A stretch of DNA of 64,000 nt from Gammaproteobacteria bacterium (GTDB lineage Bacteria > Pseudomonadota > Gammaproteobacteria > UBA4575), in NCBI GenBank assembly GCA_028279275.1, contig JANQOB010000002.1, positions 186,001-250,000 of the forward strand, written 5' to 3'. A program made the position numbers and the translations under genes. Positions 35,158 through 42,804 of the stretch are shown one piece after another. The notes below the pieces were generated by a model. That model ran no database searches. It saw only the letters and a program-made list of their open reading frames with translations, and had not been told where the DNA came from. The first letter of the stretch is position 1; the number at the start of each line of letters is the position of its first letter.

Positions 35158-35997
35158 ATGGAACTTCAAAAAAAGCTGACTCGCTTATATCTAGATACCT
35201 GTGAATTAGATGTTCAGTCATTAAAACCTGGCAATGTGAGTGTCTACTCAACGGTAAAAGATCTCTCAGTTGATGATTTTTTGAACAGTGCACAAGCAAG
35301 TGCTGAAGCGATAACTACAGTCGATGTTTCGCTAGGTGAGCGAATTCTACGTTCAGTAGAAGCCACTCAAAGTGCAGTGAGCACTAATACCAACCTCGGT
35401 ATGATTTTGCTGATTGCTCCGCTCATCCAAGCCCGCTATCTATCGGATGAAGGCTCTGACCTTCGCTTGGCTTTACAGTCAATATTACGACAAACTACTG
35501 TTCAGGATGCGCGTGATGTATACCAAGCCATTCGCTTGGCAAGCCCCGGGGGGATGGGTGAAAAAGACACTCAAGACATATCTGAAGAACCTAGTGTAAC
35601 TCTCTTAAATACAATGAAAATCGCTGCAGGTTGGGATCAAATTGCTGCACAATATTCAAACAATTTCGAAGCAGTTTTTGGCTTCGGCATACCAAGATAT
35701 AAAAATCTAGTTAAATGCTGGCAAGATGAAAAGTGGGCAACTAGTGCTTTATTTATGTCTTTTTTAGCCCAATACCCAGATAGTTTAATTGAACGTAAGT
35801 TTGGGCAGTTAAAAGCTAGAGAAATTAGTGATATGATCTCCGGACTTGAGATGGAGCTCTGCCGTTCGGACTCACCGGGTAGGTACGAGGCACAATTATT
35901 AGAAATTGACCGCCAGCTCAAGCGTGACCTAATCAACCCGGGAACCACTGCGGATCTCACTGTAGCTAGCATTTTTGCAGCTGGCTTGTGTAATTGA
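35158..35997 (+). CDS. CitG/MdcB-like (triphosphoribosyl-dephospho-CoA synthase family) protein
   Basis: This 279-residue helical protein has the CitG-family layout: LDTCELDVQSLKPGNVSVYS at the N-terminus (the PGNV loop with the acidic residue), then SVEATQSAVSTNTNLGMILLIAPL and DVYQAIRLASPGGMG. In citrate and malonate decarboxylase systems the family makes 2'-(5''-triphosphoribosyl)-dephospho-CoA. Here no decarboxylase genes are present, and relatives are common beside H4MPT genes. A role in making a ribosyl-containing part of the cofactor is an attractive guess only. The gene lies between the antiporter and fae. Confidence 0.85.
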   Translation: MELQKKLTRLYLDTCELDVQSLKPGNVSVYSTVKDLSVDDFLNSAQASAEAITTVDVSLGERILRSVEATQSAVSTNTNLGMILLIAPLIQARYLSDEGSDLRLALQSILRQTTVQDARDVYQAIRLASPGGMGEKDTQDISEEPSVTLLNTMKIAAGWDQIAAQYSNNFEAVFGFGIPRYKNLVKCWQDEKWATSALFMSFLAQYPDSLIERKFGQLKAREISDMISGLEMELCRSDSPGRYEAQLLEIDRQLKRDLINPGTTADLTVASIFAAGLCN

Positions 35998-36147
35998 CGC
36001 TTGTTAATTGTCGTAAGACAGAGGTAAAACAACAGTAGGTCCCAGACATTAGTCTGCGGTTTTCCAAGGTGGATTTGCAAGCGAGGCATGCAATGCTCAG
36101 CTTGTAGTTTGTCGACAAATTAGAAATATAATTTTAGGAGAATAATA

Positions 36148-36675
36148 ATGGCATTAATTAATAAAGTAATGGTCGGGGAGTCGCTCGTTAATGATAACGA
36201 TCCTTCCGGCACTATGGCTGAAATTGCGCATATCGACTTATTGGTCGGTCCTCGCGGTTCTGCTGTTGAAACTGCTTTTTGTAATGGCTTGGTGAACAAC
36301 AAGGATGGCTTCTCTACCTTATTAGCTGTAATTGCACCAAATCTACCTTGTAAGCCAAATACTATGATGTTCAACAAAGTGACTATCAAAGGTGCAGAGC
36401 AAGCGGTCCAAATGTTTGGCCCAGCTCAAGCTGCAGTTGCTAAAGCGGTAGCAGATAGTGTTGAAGACGGTACGATTCCTGCTGATGAAGCGGATGATGT
36501 ATTTGTTTGCGTTGGTGTTTTCATTCACTGGGAAGCTAAGAGCAACGAAGCGATCTACGAAAACAACTACAAAGCAACTAAAGAAGCCCTAGAGCGTGCT
36601 GTTAAGGACGAGCCTAAAGCTTCTACAGTTGTTGCACAAAAAGACAGCGCGGAACACCCATTCAAAGGCTTCTAA
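36148..36675 (+). CDS. fae: Formaldehyde-activating enzyme
   Basis: Fae condenses formaldehyde with H4MPT to methylene-H4MPT. The 175-residue sequence aligns throughout with the methylotroph enzyme: [22 protein letters not shown] with the catalytic His (residue 28), [43 protein letters not shown], and [19 protein letters not shown] short extra stretch (NDPSGTM) precedes the catalytic His compared with Methylobacterium. Strong ribosome-binding site (AGGAG). An intrinsic terminator follows, so it is expressed from its own promoter. It is the clearest marker of formaldehyde metabolism in the window. Confidence 0.97.
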   Translation: MALINKVMVGESLVNDNDPSGTMAEIAHIDLLVGPRGSAVETAFCNGLVNNKDGFSTLLAVIAPNLPCKPNTMMFNKVTIKGAEQAVQMFGPAQAAVAKAVADSVEDGTIPADEADDVFVCVGVFIHWEAKSNEAIYENNYKATKEALERAVKDEPKASTVVAQKDSAEHPFKGF

Positions 36676-36701
36676 GCTACTTTTTATTGCTATATACAAA
36701 A

Positions 36702-36732
36702 AATGCCCCGACTATATTCGGGGCATTTTTTT
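36702..36732 (+). terminator. Rho-independent terminator after fae
   Basis: A perfect 8-base-pair GC-rich stem, TGCCCCGA (36704-36711) and TCGGGGCA (36718-36725), with a 6-base loop and a run of seven Ts. It is the strongest terminator in the window and separates fae from the gene at 36794. Confidence 0.92.
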
Positions 36733-36793
36733 GTCTGGGGCTTTTATTGAGTTTTATATAATGTTCAAAACTTAGTCTTGATATAATGCGAAT

Positions 36794-38014
36794 ATGCGAT
36801 GTAAAGAGTGTAATAAAGATATTGGTAGCTATATAAGCAATGAGCATTTATACGCTTGTTGTGGGTTAACTTTGCAGGAATATGCATTACGCCACCATCA
36901 ACCGCTAGATCTGTTACTCAGTACAGATCAAATTAATTTGCAAGATGATATTTCAAATTATGAAAAACACAATAAGCCAGCTACCCAGCAAGTGCTGAAT
37001 TTATTGAATGGTTTGTATATGGCCAACGCCCTTCTGCAAGAGGGAGAATTTACATACGTTACGCTTGGAATACGTAGACTAGAACAACTTTTGTGGTATC
37101 AAAATGTTTTGCAGTCTATTGGGTTCCAGTACAAGCAAGAGTATTTTTATGCGAATGACAGCCATCGAGTCATTGCTAGAAATGCACTAAAAATACCTAC
37201 TGCTTTTTTACCACCCAGGATTGTCAATCACTCAGACGATTCACTGTTGCAGCAGCTAGCTATTTTAATTGCGCATATTGGTGAATTACATGCCGGGTAT
37301 TTGTTTATAGATTTCCCTCAACAAAAGAATGCCGAACAAGTTGCGGCCGAGCTGGCAAATAATCATCAGATCCGTTTAAAACCGCTTATGGTGTCGGAGA
37401 ATATAGACGGACAATTAATGAGATGCGAAACATTAGAAGATACTTCTCGTCTTTTCACATTGTTAACTAAATATTTAGAGGATATTCCTAGTGCGTGTGA
37501 GAGATTCTTTGTTAAACATGAAGAAGCGCAGGTTTCTAAAGAATTAGTCTTTGATTCAGCACATTTTATTACTGATCACCCTGATAAATGTGTAAATCTA
37601 CATGGCGGAAGGTATGCCATGAATGTAAAAGTTAAAGATCAAATCGACCCACTAACCGGGTTTGTAGTGGATTATGGTTATTTAAAACGTATAGCTAAAG
37701 AAAAAATTGTGAATCAGCTCGATCATCATAATCTTAATTATGTTTCTGCTGAGTTATCTTGGCGTTCGAGTACGGAATTGTTGAGTATTTTTATCTGGGA
37801 AAGATTGATCGAATATTTGCCAAGTTTAACAGAATTACAGATTTATGAGACTAGCCAATCACATTGTTGTTTTAAAGGCCCAAGCTTGGATGAGCTGCAA
37901 AAGAAAGGAAGCAGTGTGTTATTGAATCATTTTAGTTCTGATGATCTAGGCAAATCTCAACTACGAAATTTACTGGATCAAAGTATACAGCGTAAATTCA
38001 AAGTGATTGGTTGA
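36794..38014 (+). CDS. Zinc-finger-like / unknown / PTPS (6-carboxytetrahydropterin synthase-like) fusion
   Basis: This 406-residue protein is built of at least three parts. Residues 1-45 look like a small zinc-binding region (C3, C6, H18, C22/C23, then GLTLQEYALRH). Residues about 60-240 are unassigned. Residues 250-385 are a PTPS/QueD-like domain: VFDSAHFI (His257), KCVNLHGGRY (Cys266, His270), LDHHNLN and YETSQSHCCFKGPS with the conserved glutamate. QueD uses three His zinc ligands; here the second His of the usual HGH is Gly272. Set in a methanopterin block, it may make the 6-hydroxymethyl-dihydropterin precursor as some PTPS homologues do. This is inference. Confidence 0.8.
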   Translation: MRCKECNKDIGSYISNEHLYACCGLTLQEYALRHHQPLDLLLSTDQINLQDDISNYEKHNKPATQQVLNLLNGLYMANALLQEGEFTYVTLGIRRLEQLLWYQNVLQSIGFQYKQEYFYANDSHRVIARNALKIPTAFLPPRIVNHSDDSLLQQLAILIAHIGELHAGYLFIDFPQQKNAEQVAAELANNHQIRLKPLMVSENIDGQLMRCETLEDTSRLFTLLTKYLEDIPSACERFFVKHEEAQVSKELVFDSAHFITDHPDKCVNLHGGRYAMNVKVKDQIDPLTGFVVDYGYLKRIAKEKIVNQLDHHNLNYVSAELSWRSSTELLSIFIWERLIEYLPSLTELQIYETSQSHCCFKGPSLDELQKKGSSVLLNHFSSDDLGKSQLRNLLDQSIQRKFKVIG

Positions 38015-38711
38015 GAGCATTGAGTTCTTTTTGTGAAATCATTTGTGTGTGCAATGCAGTTGATATTAAAGTTCCTGCAAAGCCTTCAGATTGAAGCTTT
38101 TGAATGTCATCAGCGTTTCTAATTCCACCACCATAATAAAGATTAAAATTGTTTGTTAGGCTATGTGACGTTAATTCCAAAGGAAAATTAATTCCTTGTT
38201 TGGTTCCAACATTATTTAAATTTAATACGATTACATCGTTTGGCCATTGATTTTTAAATTCGAATAAATCATGAGTGCCAAGTAAATCATTTTCTTTAAA
38301 ATCTAGAGATATAATAAAACGATGCTCAGCATATTTTTTCATCAAATTAGTAAAGATAGATACGGAATTGATAGCTTCAGAGGATAGAATGATGCGTAAG
38401 TTATTCTCTATTGCTTGATTTAAGTAGCGTTCAGCCAATGATGTACCGCAGTCTAACCATATTTCTGTATTTGGATATGTATTACACAAATTTTTAATTA
38501 ATTCATAGTTATCACCATGACATTCGAGTGCATCAAGATCAGCTATATATATTGTTTTAAAATTAAATAGACTTAAAAATCCATCTACCACATCAGATGG
38601 TGTTGCTGTAGAACTAATCTTGGAGTCAATAACTTTATAATCTTTTCTATTTCCTGCAATAGCTTGAACGACTAGTCCTTTATAGAGATCTATTACTGGA
38701 ATTATTTGCAT
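37998..38711 (-). CDS. HisA/HisF-related TIM-barrel protein
   Basis: This 237-residue protein has the HisA-like N-terminus (MQIIPVIDLYKGLVVQAIAG), the IYIADLDALE strand, WLDCGTSLAER, FIISLDFKEND and the phosphate-binding LYYGGGIRNADDIQ and GTLISTALHTQ. It lacks a neighbouring histidine operon. HisA-related proteins of unknown function occur in several H4MPT gene sets. Its start at 38711 lies only 9 bases from the divergent ATG at 38721, and its end overlaps the PTPS-fusion end by 17 bases. No ribosome-binding site is visible. The reaction is unknown. Confidence 0.85.
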   Translation of the reverse strand: MQIIPVIDLYKGLVVQAIAGNRKDYKVIDSKISSTATPSDVVDGFLSLFNFKTIYIADLDALECHGDNYELIKNLCNTYPNTEIWLDCGTSLAERYLNQAIENNLRIILSSEAINSVSIFTNLMKKYAEHRFIISLDFKENDLLGTHDLFEFKNQWPNDVIVLNLNNVGTKQGINFPLELTSHSLTNNFNLYYGGGIRNADDIQKLQSEGFAGTLISTALHTQMISQKELNALNQSL

Positions 38712-38720
38712 CGTTACGTA

Positions 38721-39716
38721 ATGAATATATTAATCTTTGAGTATATCACTGGTGGAGGAATGGTAGAGCAAGATTTGCCAAGTTCTCTTGTAAGTGAAGG
38801 AGAATTAATGCTGTCAGCGTGTGCAAATGATTTTAATGAGATTGCAGATGTTCAAGTTAGCGTTCTACGCGATTATCGCCTTAAGAATACAGAATATGAA
38901 TTTGTACAGCACATAGTAAGCCCAGAGCAAAATTATTCTCAAATCATTAGTAGAATAGAAGACTCTATAGATGCTTTGCTTATTATCGCTCCAGAATCAA
39001 ATAATACTTTAACGAGCTTATGTGAAAAGTATTCTGAATACGATTTTTTATTGCTTAATTCTTCTACTCAAAGTGTTGCTTTAGCGAGCAACAAATTAGC
39101 TAGCTACAATTACTTTAAATCTTTTGACATTGAACAAATACCTAGCTACGAACTAAAAGATATACCTTGTATTCAAACAGATAAAATAATCGTCAAACCA
39201 AAGGACGGAGTAGGTTGTGAAGACATACATTTAATCAATTCATATGATAAGACAGAAAATATAATCTCTTCTGATGAACAAAATAAATATTTTGCGCAAC
39301 CCTATCTTAGTGGAGAGAGTCTGAGTTTAAGTTTGATGTGCAGCCAAGGAGAATGTGTGCTGTTGAGTGTAAATAAACAAATTATTATAGAAAAAAATAA
39401 AAGTTTAGAACTCAAGCAATGCATAGTTAATGCAAATGTTCGTGAGTCGTTCACTGAGTTCGCTCAAAATTTAATCTCAACCTTGCCAGGGTTAAAAGGT
39501 TATATTGGCATAGATGTATTAGTTCTAGAAAATAAAATCCTATTGATTGAAATAAATCCCAGATTAACGACCTCTTATGCAGGTTTAAAATCCGCGTTGA
39601 ATATCAACCCTGCTGAACATATTCTTCAAGCTTTTTTGCATAATGAATTGCTCGGTCTTGAAAACTCAAATGATGATCCCGTTGTAATAGATATAGGTAA
39701 GCAGTATGCCGCCTGA
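38721..39716 (+). CDS. ATP-grasp ligase, MfnD-like (methylofuran synthesis)
   Basis: This protein of about 331 residues starts MNILIFEYITGGGMVEQDL at 38721. The longer TTG start at 38706 would enter the divergent HisA-like gene's start codon. The ATP-grasp core shows DKIIVKPKDGVGCEDIHLI and the metal-site LLIEINPRLTTSYAGLKSAL. The N-terminus (ILIFEY...GEL) resembles MfnD, the tyramine-glutamate ligase of methanofuran synthesis. In bacteria methylofuran carries tyrosine and glutamates, so the substrate may differ. It overlaps the MfnF-like gene by 11 bases and is cotranscribed with it. Confidence 0.83.
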   Translation: MNILIFEYITGGGMVEQDLPSSLVSEGELMLSACANDFNEIADVQVSVLRDYRLKNTEYEFVQHIVSPEQNYSQIISRIEDSIDALLIIAPESNNTLTSLCEKYSEYDFLLLNSSTQSVALASNKLASYNYFKSFDIEQIPSYELKDIPCIQTDKIIVKPKDGVGCEDIHLINSYDKTENIISSDEQNKYFAQPYLSGESLSLSLMCSQGECVLLSVNKQIIIEKNKSLELKQCIVNANVRESFTEFAQNLISTLPGLKGYIGIDVLVLENKILLIEINPRLTTSYAGLKSALNINPAEHILQAFLHNELLGLENSNDDPVVIDIGKQYAA

Positions 39717-40758
39717 TTTGGCGCAAAGTGTAATAGGCTGGGATATTGGCGGTGCGCATGTAAAAGTTGCCAATATGCATGGCGATGTCATTTCTAATAT
39801 TTTTCAATTATCTTGTCCATTGTGGAAAGGTTTGCAGGAGTTGAGTCGTTGTATTGAAAGTATCCAAGAGAGTTTGGATGTGTCTCATAGTAAGCACGCG
39901 ATTACTATGACAGGTGAATTGGTAGATCATTTCGATAGTCGCAAACAAGGTGTGGCATGCATCGTTGACGAGATGAATAAAAAACTATCAACCGATGAAA
40001 TTTATTTTTATGCTGGTGATATGGGTTTTTTGGATAGTTCGCGTGCAGTTAAGGAATATGAAAAAGTTGCCTCCGCGAATTGGCTAGCTAGTTCTCAGTA
40101 TGTAGCAAAAAAAATGGAACGTGCATTATTTATAGATATTGGCAGCACGACCACAGACATCGTAACAATAGAAAATAATGAGGTGACTTGCGAAGGCTAT
40201 ACGGATGCCCAAAGACTAGTGGCAAAAGAACTTGTTTACTGTGGTGTGGTTAGAACACCCATATTTGCAATCTGTAATAATGCATTGATTAAAAACCAAA
40301 ATACACCTGTCATAAACGAATACTTTTCTAATATGGCAGATATATACCGTATTACTGGAGAACTGCCCGAGCATGCGGATATCGGTGATACTCTAGACGG
40401 TCGTAGCAAAGATATTATGGCAAGTGCTAGACGCTTGGCACGTATGTTTGCGCACGATGTCAATTCCTCTGAACTTGAAATCTGGCGTGCAGTCGCAATG
40501 CAAATACGTATAAAACAAATACAAATGGTTAAAGACGCATGTAGACATCAACTGATGAATAAATCGATATCATTAGATACTCCTGTTGTAGGTGCTGGTG
40601 TAGGTCGTTTTTTAGCAAAAACGTTAGCCGCTGAACTAGGGCGTGAATATATCGATTATGAAAATCTTTTTGATAACACTAGTGTGGGGAATAATTTTAG
40701 TATTAGTGACTGCGCACCCGCCGCAGCCGTAGCTTGTCTTGCGAGTATTCAAATATGA
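39706..40758 (+). CDS. mfnF: MfnF-like methylofuran synthase (hydantoinase/ASKHA-related)
   Basis: This 350-residue protein is of the H4MPT-linked C1-transfer family related to hydantoinase/oxoprolinase ATPases. It begins SVIGWDIGGAHVKVANMHG, has TMTGELVDHFDSRKQGV and ALFIDIGSTTTDIVTIENNE, and ends with VVGAGVGRFLAKTLAAELG. In archaea MfnF joins the furan pyrophosphate to the tyramine-glutamate unit of methanofuran. Here it should do so for methylofuran. It overlaps the MfnD-like gene by 11 bases, and PabB follows 10 bases later, so the three are one transcript. Confidence 0.87.
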   Translation: MPPDLAQSVIGWDIGGAHVKVANMHGDVISNIFQLSCPLWKGLQELSRCIESIQESLDVSHSKHAITMTGELVDHFDSRKQGVACIVDEMNKKLSTDEIYFYAGDMGFLDSSRAVKEYEKVASANWLASSQYVAKKMERALFIDIGSTTTDIVTIENNEVTCEGYTDAQRLVAKELVYCGVVRTPIFAICNNALIKNQNTPVINEYFSNMADIYRITGELPEHADIGDTLDGRSKDIMASARRLARMFAHDVNSSELEIWRAVAMQIRIKQIQMVKDACRHQLMNKSISLDTPVVGAGVGRFLAKTLAAELGREYIDYENLFDNTSVGNNFSISDCAPAAAVACLASIQI

Positions 40759-40768
40759 GTTCTATTTC

Positions 40769-42172
40769 ATGAGTGATTATTTGTTAGAAGAATTACCTTA
40801 CCAACCAGACAGTAGCTTGCTATATGAAAAGTTTGTTGATGAGCCCTGGTCAGTTTTTCTGGATAGCAATCAGCCTAATGCAATCCATGGAAGATACGAT
40901 ATTATTTCTTCGCGACCAAAAGTACGCATCAGCAGCCACCAAAATGTTAGTCAGATAGATTCATTTTCTGATTCCTTATCTGTTCCAGGAGATCCGTTTT
41001 CTATACTAAAAGATTATCTTCCACTTCAAAAAAGTAAAAATAAAGAATATGAAAATCTGCCTTTTACCGGTGGTGCGCTAGGTTATTTTAGTTATGATTT
41101 AGGTCGTTCTATAGAGAAGATACCATCCATTGCACAAGATGATTTGTTGCTTCCTGATTTGAAAGTAGGGATTTATTCGTGGGCCATCGTTGTTGACCAT
41201 AATAAGAAAAGAACCATTATGGTAGGTGACAAATCAGATTTACGCACACGTCGTGGGTGGAATGATTTGGTAAATTATGTTTCAGACAATTCTTCTTGCA
41301 TAAATAATCGAAGTGAGTTCAAAGTTTTAAGTGAAGTTGATTCAAATATGACTGAATCATATTATGCAGACGCATTTGAAAAAATTAAAACATATATAAT
41401 GGAAGGGGATTGTTATCAAGTTAATCTTGCACAGCGGTTTAATGTTGAAGTTGATGGCGAGCCGTGGCTAGCTTACAAAATGTTAAGAAATATAAACCCT
41501 TCGCCTTTTAGTGCATACTTAAATTACACAGATTTTCAAATTCTCAGTAATTCACCGGAACGTTTTCTTTCTGTAAAAGATAGAATTGTGCAAACCAAAC
41601 CAATAAAAGGTACACGACCAAGATCTGATATAAAAGATAAAGACGATGCATTATTGCGTGAGCTTATTAACAGTAAAAAAGATCGAGCAGAAAACGTTAT
41701 GATTGTCGACTTATTGCGTAACGATATTAGTAAAAATTGTGCATTGGGATCAGTAAAAGTGCCTAAATTATTTGATATAGAAAGTTTTCCAAATGTTCAC
41801 CATATGGTCAGCACAATAACAGGTAGGTTAGGGGAAAATCGCTGTGAGATTGATCTATTACGTGGCTGTTTTCCTGGTGGTTCGATAACGGGTGCCCCCA
41901 AGTTGCGTTCTATGGAAATCATAGAAGAGTTAGAACCTCATCGTCGTGGTATTTATTGTGGTGCAATAGGTTATATTAGTAATGATGGTAATATGGATAC
42001 CAATATTGCAATTCGTACCATATTGCATAAACAGCAGAAAATGTATTTTTATGCTGGCGGCGGTATTGTTTATGATTCTGAGAGAAACTTAGAGTATCAA
42101 GAAACTTTTGATAAAGCGGCCGCAATGTTACAAGTGCTTAGTCAAGATCGGCAGCATGCTCAAACTATATAA
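40769..42172 (+). CDS. pabB: Aminodeoxychorismate synthase component I
   Basis: PabB converts chorismate to 4-amino-4-deoxychorismate, the route to 4-aminobenzoate. The 467-residue protein has PIKGTRPR, FPGGSITGAPKLRSMEIIEE and GIYCGAIGYISNDGNMDTNIAIRT, the hallmarks of the PabB/TrpE family. The start at 40769 is chosen over 40739 since the longer form would overlap the MfnF-like end. 4-aminobenzoate is the substrate of beta-RFAP synthase, encoded at 28802, so its place in this block fits H4MPT synthesis. No glutaminase partner (pabA) is seen nearby. Confidence 0.93.
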   Translation: MSDYLLEELPYQPDSSLLYEKFVDEPWSVFLDSNQPNAIHGRYDIISSRPKVRISSHQNVSQIDSFSDSLSVPGDPFSILKDYLPLQKSKNKEYENLPFTGGALGYFSYDLGRSIEKIPSIAQDDLLLPDLKVGIYSWAIVVDHNKKRTIMVGDKSDLRTRRGWNDLVNYVSDNSSCINNRSEFKVLSEVDSNMTESYYADAFEKIKTYIMEGDCYQVNLAQRFNVEVDGEPWLAYKMLRNINPSPFSAYLNYTDFQILSNSPERFLSVKDRIVQTKPIKGTRPRSDIKDKDDALLRELINSKKDRAENVMIVDLLRNDISKNCALGSVKVPKLFDIESFPNVHHMVSTITGRLGENRCEIDLLRGCFPGGSITGAPKLRSMEIIEELEPHRRGIYCGAIGYISNDGNMDTNIAIRTILHKQQKMYFYAGGGIVYDSERNLEYQETFDKAAAMLQVLSQDRQHAQTI

Positions 42173-42180
42173 AAACAATA

Positions 42181-42762
42181 ATGAATGCTTGGGCGATAAA
42201 AATTGGTGGTAGTTTGTATGACAGCCAATATCTTACAAAGTGGTTGAGCACAATTGATGAGCATTCGAATAAAAACATAGTAATTATCCCTGGAGGAGGG
42301 CCATTTGCTGATCAGGTAAGGCAGGCAGATGAGACGCATCATCTGGAACAAATTCATGCTCATAATATGGCAGTTATGGGTATGCAGCAGTATGGCACTT
42401 TATTAGCTTCTTTATGTCCAAACATGATTCTCGCAAATACTACAGATAAAATTCACATGGCTTGGAAAAATTCCAAAACTGCCATTTGGGAACCTTACGA
42501 AATGTTGAGTGAAGAATGTGAGCTAGATAGATCATGGGATGTAACCTCAGACAGCCTTTCAGTTTGGTTAGCAAAAAAATTAGGCTTGAAAAATTTGCTG
42601 CTTGTTAAGTCAAGTAATGATGTCTTAAATGAAAAAAACATAACAATACTCAGCAACAAAAATTGCATAGACCCGTATTTCAGTGAATTTGTAAATCAAT
42701 CGAATATAAATGCCTATGTTTTACATAAATCCGAATTAAGTGAATTTAAAAATTTGGTATGA
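42181..42762 (+). CDS. Amino-acid-kinase-like protein, MfnE-like
   Basis: This 193-residue protein is a short amino-acid-kinase-superfamily member: AIKIGGSLYDS (nucleotide-binding start) and NIVIIPGGGPFADQVRQAD. MfnE of methanofuran synthesis belongs to this superfamily and phosphorylates the aminomethylfuran phosphate to the pyrophosphate form used by MfnF. Position 8 bases after pabB and beside MfnF supports that role. It lacks the C-terminal domain of larger kinases, as expected for MfnE. Confidence 0.83.
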   Translation: MNAWAIKIGGSLYDSQYLTKWLSTIDEHSNKNIVIIPGGGPFADQVRQADETHHLEQIHAHNMAVMGMQQYGTLLASLCPNMILANTTDKIHMAWKNSKTAIWEPYEMLSEECELDRSWDVTSDSLSVWLAKKLGLKNLLLVKSSNDVLNEKNITILSNKNCIDPYFSEFVNQSNINAYVLHKSELSEFKNLV

Positions 42763-42804
42763 AAGTGTAAGCAAGGTGTCCTTTAATTAATTTCTTAATA
42801 AAAT

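Noticed and set aside
36102..36132. TTGTAG...TATAAT as a fae promoter
   Set aside because: The spacer is 19 bases and the TATAAT lies almost on the ribosome-binding site, so a transcript from it would lack a leader.
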